Shown piece by piece: positions 15,716 through 23,171 of a stretch of DNA of 30,651 nucleotides; the stretch's first letter is position 1, and the number at the start of each line of letters is the position of its first letter. The position numbers and the translations under genes are program-made. The notes beneath the pieces were generated by a model. It searched no databases and was not told the DNA's origin. It saw only the letters and a list, made by a program, of their open reading frames with translations. Source of the stretch: Streptosporangiaceae bacterium. GTDB taxonomy: Bacteria; Actinomycetota; Actinomycetes; Streptosporangiales; Streptosporangiaceae. The stretch spans positions 1 through 30,651 of the forward strand of contig JASHSZ010000234.1 in the NCBI GenBank assembly GCA_030040815.1, read 5' to 3'.

Positions 15716-17045
15716 CAAGGTGGCGCGTGCTGAGGAAGCCAGGGCGTTCGGCTTTGAGACCCGGCAGCTGCACGCTGGGCAGCGGCCCGACCCGAACACG
15801 GGAGCACGGGCGGTTCCGATCTTCCAGACGACCAGCTACGTCTTCGAGGACCCCGAATCGGCGGCTGCGTACTTCAATCTGCAGGAGTACGGGAACACGT
15901 ACTCGCGCATTATGAACCCGACGGTCGCGGTATTCGAGGAGCGAGTGGCGAGCCTGGAGGGCGGCTGTGGCGCGGTGGCGTTCGCCAGCGGGATCGCCGC
16001 GCAGGCAGCTGCGCTCTTCACGCTGCTGCAGCCCGGCGACCATGTCGTCTCGTCGTCAGCGCTCTACGGCGGGACGGTAAACCAGTTCAAGCACCTGTTT
16101 CGCAAGATGAGCGTGGAGCTGACGTGGGTCGATCCTGATGACCTGGACGCGTGGCGGCAGGCGGTCCGCGCTAACACAAAGGCGTTCTTCGGCGAGACGA
16201 TCGGCAACCCCGGCGGGAACGTGCTGGACATCGAGACGCTCGCGTCGATCGCGCATGAGCATGAGCTGCCACTGATCGTGGACAACACGTTCGCGACGCC
16301 ATACCTGTGCCGCCCGATCGAATGGGGCGCCGACATCGTGGTCCACTCGGCGACCAAGTTCATCGGCGGTCACGGCACCAGCATCGGCGGCGTCGTTGTC
16401 GAGGCTGGCTCGTTCAACTGGTCCAACGGGCGGTTTCCCGTGGTCGCCGACCCGTCACCGGCCTACCACGGCCTGCGGTTCCACGAGACGTTCGGGATGT
16501 ACGGCTATTTGATGAAGCTGCGGGCCGAGACCCTGCGCGACCTCGGAGCGGCGCTCGCGCCGCTGAACGCGTTCCTGTTCCTCCAGGGGCTGGAAACGCT
16601 GTCACTGCGGATGGAACGCCACGTCGACAACGCGCTCGCGGTCGCGGCATTCCTGGAGTCGCACGAGCTCGCGTCGAACGTGACCTACCCAGGCCTGCCG
16701 TCGAGCAAGTACCGACCGCTCGTGGCGAAGTACCTGCCGCGCGGTGCCGGCGCGGTGTTCTCGTTCGACTGCGCCGGCGGCCGGGCCGGCGGGCAGGACC
16801 TCATTCGCGGCGTCACCCTGTGGTCCCACCTGGCGAACGTCGGCGACGCGAAGAGCCTGATCATCCACCCGGCCAGCACGACGCACCGTCAGCTGAGCGA
16901 CGCCGAGCTGCGGGCGGCCGGCGTCGGGCCAGGGACCGTGCGGCTGTCCGTGGGCACCGAGTCCGTCGACGACCTGATCTGGGACCTGGAGCAGGGTCTC
17001 GCGCTCGTCGCCGCCTCAGCGAGAGAGAAGGTAACGACGGCATGA
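15708..17045 (+). CDS. metY: O-acetylhomoserine sulfhydrylase MetY
   Basis: PLP enzyme of the Cys/Met-metabolism family, 445 aa, joining O-acetylhomoserine with sulfide to give homocysteine. It begins FGFETRQLHAGQRPDPNTGARA VPIFQTTSY (residues 15-44). It has YSRIMNPTVAVFEERVA, the phosphate contact ASGIAAQAAA, and the Schiff-base lysine 217 in HSATKFIGGHGTS. LWSHLANVGDAKSLIIHPAS and RLSVGTESVDDLIWDL match MetY rather than cystathionine lyases. The GTG at 15708 has a strong GGAAGGAG at 15695-15702. It overlaps metX by 8 bp and the next gene by ATGA. It is the natural sink for sulfide released by the oxygenases upstream. Confidence 0.95.
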   Translation: MTDKVARAEEARAFGFETRQLHAGQRPDPNTGARAVPIFQTTSYVFEDPESAAAYFNLQEYGNTYSRIMNPTVAVFEERVASLEGGCGAVAFASGIAAQAAALFTLLQPGDHVVSSSALYGGTVNQFKHLFRKMSVELTWVDPDDLDAWRQAVRANTKAFFGETIGNPGGNVLDIETLASIAHEHELPLIVDNTFATPYLCRPIEWGADIVVHSATKFIGGHGTSIGGVVVEAGSFNWSNGRFPVVADPSPAYHGLRFHETFGMYGYLMKLRAETLRDLGAALAPLNAFLFLQGLETLSLRMERHVDNALAVAAFLESHELASNVTYPGLPSSKYRPLVAKYLPRGAGAVFSFDCAGGRAGGQDLIRGVTLWSHLANVGDAKSLIIHPASTTHRQLSDAELRAAGVGPGTVRLSVGTESVDDLIWDLEQGLALVAASAREKVTTA

Positions 17046-17524
17046 CCGATCTCGGCCGGTACCAGGACCCGCTGGCGATTCAGCGCGTACTCCACACCGC
17101 CGGCACCGTCGCGGTCGTCGGCCTGTCCGGCAACGAGCTGCGGGCCAGCTACTTCGTCGGCTACTACCTCAAACGGCACGGCTACCACGTCATCCCAGTG
17201 AACCCCCGCGAGCCGGAGATCCTTGGAGAGACATGCTTCCCGAGCCTGCTCGACGTACCCGTGCCCGTGGACATCGTGAACGTCTTCCGTGCGCCGGATG
17301 CACTGCCTGGTATCGCGCAGGATGCGGTGACGATCCGGGCCGGCGCATTGTGGTGCCAGTTCGGCGTGATCAACATCGAAGGCGCCCGGATCGCCGAGGA
17401 CGGCGGCGTAACGGTGATCATGGATCGCTGTCTCAAGGTCGAGCACGCGCGCTATGCGGGCCGGATGCACTGGCTCGGCTTCAACACCGAGCGCGTCACG
17501 TCCGTCCGCGCCGGGCTTCAGTAG
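17042..17524 (+). CDS. CoA-binding domain protein (YccU-like)
   Basis: Rossmann-fold CoA_binding_2 protein of 160 aa. Features: TVAVVGLSGNELRASYFVGYYLKRHGYHVIPVNPREPEILGE spread over residues 22-63, PVPVDIVNVFRAPDALP, GALWCQFGVINIEGARIAEDGG, and a VIMDRCLKVEHAR end. The family is widespread and its exact role is unsettled; binding of CoA or acyl-CoA is known. The ATGA overlap with metY implies translational coupling. That tie suggests a link to the acetyl-CoA step of MetX or to CoA-persulfide handling, which is inference. Confidence 0.9.
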   Translation: MTDLGRYQDPLAIQRVLHTAGTVAVVGLSGNELRASYFVGYYLKRHGYHVIPVNPREPEILGETCFPSLLDVPVPVDIVNVFRAPDALPGIAQDAVTIRAGALWCQFGVINIEGARIAEDGGVTVIMDRCLKVEHARYAGRMHWLGFNTERVTSVRAGLQ

Positions 17525-18045
17525 CTCACCCGGCGACTTGCGATCTCTTCCGGGCTGAGCTCGGCCAGCATCCGGCTGGCTTCGGCCCAGGCTTGGGCCG
17601 GAGGTGCCGATTCATCCGGTTGCTCTGCCTTATACGCTGCGCTCACCCCCGCCAGCAAGCTTCTAGGCGTATGGGTTGCAGCGGTGCAGCCACTCCCGCA
17701 CGTGGTGAGCAAAGTGGTGAGACTTGTGCGAATGACGGGCGAACATCGTGATCACTTCCTCGCCCTGTTGCACTACCTACTTCGTATGCTCGAGTGTCCG
17801 CAGCCCCATGCCTGATACAAGATGCAAACGTCCCGGCAGTCCAGGACCAAGCTCCCTCATCCGTCGGCCATCGGGCCCGAAATGCTTCGTGTCACGGTCA
17901 GCCGTGTCAGCGACGCGCCGCGTGGCCGGGCCTGCGTGCGCGTTACTGGAAGTGACCGCAGCCTGGGCGGGTGGCTACTCCACCTGCGTTGCGGGGACGC
18001 TGGCGCAGGACTCGAGGTCGCGCGCGGCGATCTCCGGTCTCCGCC
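17525..18045. other. Gene-poor convergent intergenic region
   Basis: About 520 bp between convergent genes. Short frames occur (a 64-residue one on the minus strand over 17518-17712, ending SPEEIASRRVSY), but none has a start, length or motif that supports a gene. Two small inverted repeats are visible: GGGCGA/TCGCCC at 17737-17765 and a tight CACGG-tcag-CCGTG hairpin at 17893-17906. Neither has a U-tract. The stretch could hold decayed coding DNA or transcription termination signals. Confidence 0.5.
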
Positions 18046-18738
18046 CTAGCCGCCGCTGGCCAGCGCGGTGGCGGCCGGGAACGCGCGACCGTCGCGCATG
18101 AGGACGATTCGCTGAGCGCGGCGGGCGATGGCACTGTCGTGGGTTACCAGCACGAGGGTCAGCCCGCGTTCTCGCCACTGCGCTTCGAGCAGCGAGATAA
18201 TCTCGTCGCGGGTGTCTTCGTCCAGGTTGCCGGTCGGCTCGTCGGCGAGGATGACCTTAGGTTCCTTGACCAGTGCTCGGGCGATCGCGACGCGTTGCTG
18301 TTCACCCCCGGATAGCTCGCCGGGCAGGTGCTGGCTCCGGTCGGTCAGCCCTACTCCGGCGAGGGCGGCGGCAGCCCGGCTTTTGCGTCCGGTTGCGGGG
18401 ACATGCAGAGGGACGAGCGCGGTCTCGACGTTTTCGCGGGCGGTCAGCGTTGGGATCAGGTTGAAGGTCTGGAAGATGAACCCGATTGAGCCTGCGCGCA
18501 GCCCACATAGCTGGCTTTCGCGCATGGTCGCGAGGTCTTGGCCGTCCAGTTCGACGCTCCCGGAGGTTGGGCGGTCGAGGGCTCCAAGCATCTGCAGGAG
18601 AGTTGTCTTGCCGTGGCCGGTTGGTCCCTGCACGGCGAGCCACTCACCATCGGCGATTGCCAGATCGACACCGGCCAGGGCATGCACTGTCGTGCGGCCC
18701 TTGCGGTAGTCCTTGGTCACTCCGGTCAGCTTGTACAT
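18046..18738 (-). CDS. ABC transporter ATP-binding protein (MacB/LolD type)
   Basis: ATPase of 230 aa for a MacB-type mechanotransmission exporter. Walker A is GPTGHGKTT (residues 38-46), an atypical Thr-Gly-His version of GPSGSGKST seen in some actinobacterial members. The LolD/MacB stretch LDRPTSGSVELDGQDLATM, the signature LSGGEQQRVAIARALV and Walker B with VILADEPTGNLD are all intact. The H-loop is LVLVTHDSAIARRAQRIV. It begins 37 bp after the permease stop on the same strand, forming a two-gene operon. No periplasmic-adaptor gene is adjacent. Cargo is unknown. Confidence 0.93.
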   Translation of the reverse strand: MYKLTGVTKDYRKGRTTVHALAGVDLAIADGEWLAVQGPTGHGKTTLLQMLGALDRPTSGSVELDGQDLATMRESQLCGLRAGSIGFIFQTFNLIPTLTARENVETALVPLHVPATGRKSRAAAALAGVGLTDRSQHLPGELSGGEQQRVAIARALVKEPKVILADEPTGNLDEDTRDEIISLLEAQWRERGLTLVLVTHDSAIARRAQRIVLMRDGRAFPAATALASGG

Positions 18739-18775
18739 GTCTGTCTCTCCGTCCGGTTGCCGAACGTGGTCGTCA

Positions 18776-20191
18776 TCACGCCACCTGGGTGAGCGCCGAC
18801 GCCGGGTGCTGCCGGGCAGCCCGCCAGCCGCCGAATGAGCCGGCTATGAGTCCGCCGACGATGGCTAGCAGCACCGCGACGGCGATCACGCTGATGCTGA
18901 CTGGCGCGCTGAGGTGGACGGTCACCGTGTGGCCGGCGGCCGTGACAGCGCGCCCGAAACCGCGCGCCGTGGAGAAGAAGCCTGCCCGTCCCGAAGGGGG
19001 TGCACCCGTCGAGGCGGTCAGCGCCGGGGCGAGGGCGTCGATCAGGGCAGCCGCGCCGATGCCAAGCGCGATGCCCATGATGCCGCCGATGACACCGGTG
19101 CTGAGTGACTCGCCCACCACCTGTTCGACCACGCGCCTGCTGCGCCAGCCGAGGGCTTTGAGGGTGCCGAACTCGCGTACCCGGCGGGTGACGGCCGACA
19201 TCATCAGCAGGGCCGCGAGCAGGAACGCGGCGACCAGGGCCACGACTGCCAGCCACGTGCCGAGATTGCTGGCCAGGCTGGCGGCGCTGGCCAGCGATCC
19301 GGTGATCTGGCTGGCCAGGTCACCCGAGGTGGTCACGGTAGCCTTCGGCAAGACCGCGGAAATCTCATGGGCCGCGGTGCTGATATCGGCGGCGCTGACG
19401 GCGGACACATAGATCGTGTTTACCTTGCCCGTCATTCCTGACAGCTTCTGCGCCCGGGCGAGCGGGATGAACACATCTGTGGTGGCCGTGCCTTGCGGCA
19501 TCGAGACGATGCCGATAACCGTAAAGCTGGTGTTGTCGACGGAAACCGTCGAGCCCGCCTTCAGCGAGTTCTGCCTCGCATAGTTGGAATCCACCACCGC
19601 CACGTCGGAGTTGGCGTCCGCGAGAGTGAACGTCCGCCCGGCAGTAATCGTCCCGGAGCTGAGCACCCCGACTCGGGCGGACGACAATTGCACTCCGTCA
19701 ACGCTGAAGACGCTGAAGCTGATCGACGAACCCGGGCTGGCAGCGGAGGTCGGGATCGTGCCGCTAACGTGCGTGTCGGACAGGACCAGCGCGCCAGCGG
19801 CGGCCGAGACGTCGCGCAGGCGCGAGATGGTGGCCACATCCGAGGCACGCAGCGGTCCCAGCGTCGCCGCCGAGACCAGAGCGGTTCTGTTGATCGTGGT
19901 TCCGGCTGAGCCGCCCGATGGCGCTCCGCCGAAGTGGAAGGTGGGCAACCCGCCCGTGCCGGGGGCAGGCGACTGGGTCACGATGATGTCGGTGCCGATC
20001 CCGTAGAGCGCGTGCAGCACCTTGCCCTGAGCGTCCTTGACGCCGGCCGATGCCGCTGTCACGGTGACCGCCAGCCCTATGCCGACGGCGATCCCGAGCG
20101 AGATAACAATGAACTGGCGCAGCCGGTGGCCCAGCTCGCCGCGCAGATAGGTGAAGAACACGGTCGCACTCCCATCGGCCTGGCTATGCAT
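18776..20191 (-). CDS. FtsX/MacB-type ABC transporter permease
   Basis: Membrane protein of 471 aa. TM1 lies near residues 24-48 (FIVISLGIAVGIGLAVTVTA). A large extracytoplasmic MacB-PCD domain follows (about 50-300), rich in Ser/Thr/Ala, with DVAVVDSNYARQNSLKAGSTV and VIGIVSMPQGTATTDVFIPL. The FtsX domain then has three helices: LATWLAVVALVAAFLLAALL-like near 315, GVIGGIMGIALGIGAAALI near 365 and VSISVIAVAVLLAIVGGLIAGS near 435. VREFGTLKALGWRSRRVV is the coupling region between helices. The order permease then ATPase, with no adaptor, fits Gram-positive envelope exporters. The upstream intergenic DNA is unusually palindromic. Confidence 0.9.
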   Translation of the reverse strand: MHSQADGSATVFFTYLRGELGHRLRQFIVISLGIAVGIGLAVTVTAASAGVKDAQGKVLHALYGIGTDIIVTQSPAPGTGGLPTFHFGGAPSGGSAGTTINRTALVSAATLGPLRASDVATISRLRDVSAAAGALVLSDTHVSGTIPTSAASPGSSISFSVFSVDGVQLSSARVGVLSSGTITAGRTFTLADANSDVAVVDSNYARQNSLKAGSTVSVDNTSFTVIGIVSMPQGTATTDVFIPLARAQKLSGMTGKVNTIYVSAVSAADISTAAHEISAVLPKATVTTSGDLASQITGSLASAASLASNLGTWLAVVALVAAFLLAALLMMSAVTRRVREFGTLKALGWRSRRVVEQVVGESLSTGVIGGIMGIALGIGAAALIDALAPALTASTGAPPSGRAGFFSTARGFGRAVTAAGHTVTVHLSAPVSISVIAVAVLLAIVGGLIAGSFGGWRAARQHPASALTQVA

Positions 20192-20260
20192 GCCCGCGAG
20201 GCAGAGCCGGCATAACCCAGCCTTCGTCGACTGCCGACAGTGGCCAGGGGCGGACGGCCC

Positions 20261-20290
20261 TGCCGCAGGGGAACATCGTCACCTGCGGCA
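20261..20290. repeat. 9-bp perfect inverted repeat (hairpin)
   Basis: TGCCGCAGG at 20261-20269 and CCTGCGGCA at 20282-20290 are perfect reverse complements with a 12-base loop. It lies in the 237-bp gap between the protease and permease genes, both on the minus strand. No T-run follows in either direction, so a simple intrinsic terminator is not obvious; a leader structure of the transporter operon is possible. Confidence 0.55.
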
Positions 20291-20322
20291 ACGGGCCGGC
20301 TGGTCTGGCTCGGCCGGCGGGG

Positions 20323-20369
20323 CTCTGGCGGCGCCAGAGGCCCATCAAACCTTGAACTTTTCAGTTGAT
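20323..20369. repeat. Two further dyads in the protease-permease gap
   Basis: A perfect 17-bp palindrome CTCTGGCG-G-CGCCAGAG occupies 20323-20339. Five bases on, a nested AT-rich dyad runs 20344-20369, with outer arms ATCAA/TTGAT and inner arms TGAA/TTCA around a three-base loop. On the minus strand they lie 60-100 bp beyond the protease stop. They could end the protease transcript or bind a regulator of the transporter operon. Confidence 0.5.
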
Positions 20370-20428
20370 CCGGGCTCCTACCGCGCTGACCTCCGGCCTT
20401 CCCCGGTCGGCGCGGAGCCGGGTACGCG

Positions 20429-21604
20429 TCAGTCGGCGGGGCCAGTGGCGAGAACGACGGTGGCCGTGTTAGTGAGCCCGGATGGGTTCTGCCAGGTGAT
20501 GCTGACCTGGTCGCCGGGGTGGTAGGGCTCTAGCAGGGCCTGGATGGCCGATGGCGAGGTCACGGCCTGGCCGTTGATCGAGGCGATCACGTCACCGGGC
20601 GCCAGCCCGGCCGTGGCGGCGGGCAGTCCGGGCATGACTCCGACGACCACCGCCTCGGTCTGCGTGGTAAAGGGCACGGGGTACAGGGTGACCTGCACGC
20701 CCAGGAAGCCGGTCGCGCCGATGTGCACCCTCGCGGAAGCGCCACCCGCCTCGATCTGCTCGGCGATCGAGACCGCGTGGCCGATCGGTATCGCGAATGC
20801 CTGGTTAGCGGTGGACTGGAACTGGTACGCCGACGAAGCCGCGGTGTTCATCCCGATCACGGTCCCCGCGGTGGTGACCAGCGGCCCGCCGGAGTCCCCC
20901 GGCTGCAGCGGCACGCTGGTGCGGATCAGTCCGGTCAGCTGCTCGGAGGTGTACTCCGCCTCGTCGGTGGCGGTGATCGACTCGCTGAGGCCGGTGACCT
21001 TGCCGGTGGCGACCGCCGGGCTGCCGCCCTTGCCCTCGGCGTTGCCCAGGGCGATGACCGCCTCGCCGACCGTCACCTTCGACGACGTGCCGAGAGTGAC
21101 GGTCTTCAGGCCGGACGCCCCCCGCGCCTGCACAACGGCGATGTCGGCGGTCTGGTCGTAGCCGACCACGGTCGCCGGGTAGGTGCGTCGGTTGCCTACA
21201 TCGGTGACCTTGACCGAGGTGGCGCCGTCGATCACGTGATTGTTGGTCAGCACCTCACCCGAGCTGGTCAGCACCAGCCCGGTGCCCGCCGACACGGCGT
21301 TCTGGTACCCCAGGGTGGCGACCACGTCGACCAGGCCGGGCTCGACCGCAGCGGCGACCGCCGACGTGCGCGACACCGGCTTGTGCGCGGCGATCGGCGC
21401 GGAGCGCAGCGCCAGGGCCGTTCCCAGCGCGGCGGCCAGCGCCACCACGACGCAAACCGCGGTGACGGCCAGCGCCCGGCGGCGACGATGAGGCCACCGG
21501 ACTGGCCCGCCCAGGCCGCCTGGGGGCTGCCACGGCATGGGCGGCGGCGGTGGCGGCGGCTGGTCTGCTGAAGCCGGAACTGGCGGACCGTAGAGGGTGC
21601 TCAT
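20429..21604 (-). CDS. HtrA/DegP-type membrane-anchored serine protease with PDZ domain
   Basis: Envelope quality-control protease of 391 aa. A proline-rich cytosolic N terminus (PPPPPPP near 16-22) precedes one transmembrane helix (about 44-67). The chymotrypsin-fold domain has the full triad: His123 in LTNNHVIDGA, Asp154 in YDQTADIAVV and Ser238 in LQPGDSGGPLV. A PDZ domain follows (about 300-385), with GLPAATAGLAPGDVIASINGQAV. The ATG at 21604 has a strong GGAGGGAGGCGGA upstream. It is divergent from another exported protease gene across a 473-bp gap and upstream of a MacB-type exporter, suggesting a surface-stress module. Confidence 0.94.
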   Translation of the reverse strand: MSTLYGPPVPASADQPPPPPPPMPWQPPGGLGGPVRWPHRRRRALAVTAVCVVVALAAALGTALALRSAPIAAHKPVSRTSAVAAAVEPGLVDVVATLGYQNAVSAGTGLVLTSSGEVLTNNHVIDGATSVKVTDVGNRRTYPATVVGYDQTADIAVVQARGASGLKTVTLGTSSKVTVGEAVIALGNAEGKGGSPAVATGKVTGLSESITATDEAEYTSEQLTGLIRTSVPLQPGDSGGPLVTTAGTVIGMNTAASSAYQFQSTANQAFAIPIGHAVSIAEQIEAGGASARVHIGATGFLGVQVTLYPVPFTTQTEAVVVGVMPGLPAATAGLAPGDVIASINGQAVTSPSAIQALLEPYHPGDQVSITWQNPSGLTNTATVVLATGPAD

Positions 21605-22077
21605 CGGATCCGCCTCCCTCCACTTGCATCAATCCCTATCTCGAGGTAATGGCCGCCCTCTGTGAATTACCTCCAGAGATACTGACCATTTAATCTCAGT
21701 TCGCTGAGCACCGTGGCAGTGTCGCCGATAACTGCGGGGCTAGCCGTCGCTGCCCTTTCCTGCAACATGAATCGCTGCAATCCTGGCTGGCCAGGGGCTA
21801 ACGGCCCCACGTCCCGGGGCTTACGGCCTGGGAGAGGACGCGGCTACGGCGTACGGTGAGAAATGCCGCCTTAAACAGCGCAAGAGCCACAGGACTATGG
21901 ATAAGAAATGTGCAGATGTATTCCCAGCAGCCGTCTGGTATTGCCAGCCTGGCGCCAGCAAGCCCGCTTGCGGGGACGGGTCAGGCCAACCGGAGCGGGC
22001 GGTGACGCTTGCTTCGTGACAAAGACAGCCCCTAGAGTCGACCGCAGTTTCCTCGTCGAGCTCTGTGTGGGTACTCG
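21605..22077. promoter_or_regulatory. 473-bp divergent intergenic region between two protease genes
   Basis: An inverted repeat GAGGTAAT (21643-21650) / ATTACCTC (21666-21673) with a 15-base loop lies 40-70 bp before the HtrA start and could be its operator. Two compact dyads follow: GCCAG-c-CTGGC at 21943-21953 and GCAAGC-cc-GCTTGC at 21958-21971. A possible promoter for the rightward gene is TTGCTT (22009-22014), an 18-base spacer, then TAGAGT (22033-22038). No coding frame here is convincing. Confidence 0.4.
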
Positions 22078-23019
22078 GTGGCGTTAAGTCGGCGGGCGTC
22101 GGAGCGGCGGGGTTCCCGACCGCGATCGAACTGCGCCGGCGCACCCGCGCGAGCGGCGGGCTGTGCACTCCTGGTCGTCGCCCTGGCGCTGGTGTCCACG
22201 GGCTGCGAAAGCACACTCGGTGGTCAGCGTTATCACCACCATATTCGGGGTGCCGCCGCGTACTGGGACAGGTCCAGGCTGCTCGGCGCGCGGCCGTTCA
22301 CCCGCGGCCAGCTGCGCGTGCCGCTGCCCGGTCAGTCTGCCGACTCGCACGTCGCCAGCGTGATCGCCGGGTTGCGTGTCGGCGCGCTGTTCGTCCGCGA
22401 CAGCGGTGGCAATCACTTCTGCACGGCTAGCGTGGTAACCAGCCCGGGCAAGGACCTGCTGATCACGGCTGCGCACTGCATCAACGGCGGTAAGGGCAGC
22501 GCCGGGTACCGCAGCGACATCGTGTTCATCCCCGACTACCGGGATGGCCAGGAGCCCTTCGGCGTATGGACGCCAGCGAAACTGCTCGTCGCACCGCAGT
22601 GGGCGGACTCGTCCAATCCGGCCTACGACGTCGGCTTCGTGGTGCTCAAGCAGCACGACGACGAGAACATCGAGCAGGTACTCGGGGCGAATCGGCTCGG
22701 TACCGACCTCGGTTACCAGTATCTGGTCCACGTCACCGGGTACCCGGACAGCTCCAACGCCCCCATCACGTGCGTCAACTGGACGTCTGAGTTCAGCAGC
22801 AGCCAGCTCCAGTTCGATTGTGCCGGTTATACCGGGGGAACGAGCGGTAGCCCGTGGGTGATTCGGTTCAGTCCCCGGTCGCACACCGGGACGATCGTCG
22901 GCGTGATCGGCGGCTACGAAGAAGGCGGCGACTCCCCGTCGGTCTCCTACAGCGCTCTCATCGGCCCGGCCATCCAGCAGCTCTACGAGCAGGCTGCGGC
23001 GGAAAGCAGCCAGGGCTAG
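22078..23019 (+). CDS. Exported trypsin-like serine protease
   Basis: Secreted or lipid-anchored peptidase of 313 aa, related to extracellular glutamyl-endopeptidase/trypsin-like proteins. An arginine-rich n-region is followed by the hydrophobic ALLVVALALVSTGC. Cys43 could be lipidated, but Ser at -3 makes the lipobox imperfect. The triad is visible: His133 in LLITAAHCINGG, Asp184 in NPAYDVGFVVL and Ser256 in YTGGTSGSPW. Cys115/Cys134 and Cys232/Cys248 could form disulfides. The GTG at 22078 lacks a good ribosome binding site, and an alternative start downstream would lose the signal peptide. The next gene is 152 bp on. Confidence 0.88.
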   Translation: MALSRRASERRGSRPRSNCAGAPARAAGCALLVVALALVSTGCESTLGGQRYHHHIRGAAAYWDRSRLLGARPFTRGQLRVPLPGQSADSHVASVIAGLRVGALFVRDSGGNHFCTASVVTSPGKDLLITAAHCINGGKGSAGYRSDIVFIPDYRDGQEPFGVWTPAKLLVAPQWADSSNPAYDVGFVVLKQHDDENIEQVLGANRLGTDLGYQYLVHVTGYPDSSNAPITCVNWTSEFSSSQLQFDCAGYTGGTSGSPWVIRFSPRSHTGTIVGVIGGYEEGGDSPSVSYSALIGPAIQQLYEQAAAESSQG

Positions 23020-23171
23020 CGGCGCTTCGACGCTGCCGGACACGCGGCCGTCAGGCCCCGGGGGACCGATGGCCAGGCAAGTCTCGCGGCCTTGGGCCAG
23101 AGCCGCTCTTCCGGGCCCGGAAAGCGGGACTTCGGTCCGGAGATCGAGGGAACAAACGCCCCTGCGGCGCG

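Noticed and set aside
17518..17712. 64-residue minus-strand frame after the CoA-binding gene
   Set aside because: No ribosome binding site or known motif; overlaps the neighbouring stop; could be decayed coding sequence but is not supportable as a gene.
22854..23171. Possible N-terminal extension of the kdpD-like protein reaching into the preceding protease gene
   Set aside because: The extra residues are arginine-rich out-of-frame protease sequence; KdpD homology begins only about 15 residues before Walker A.
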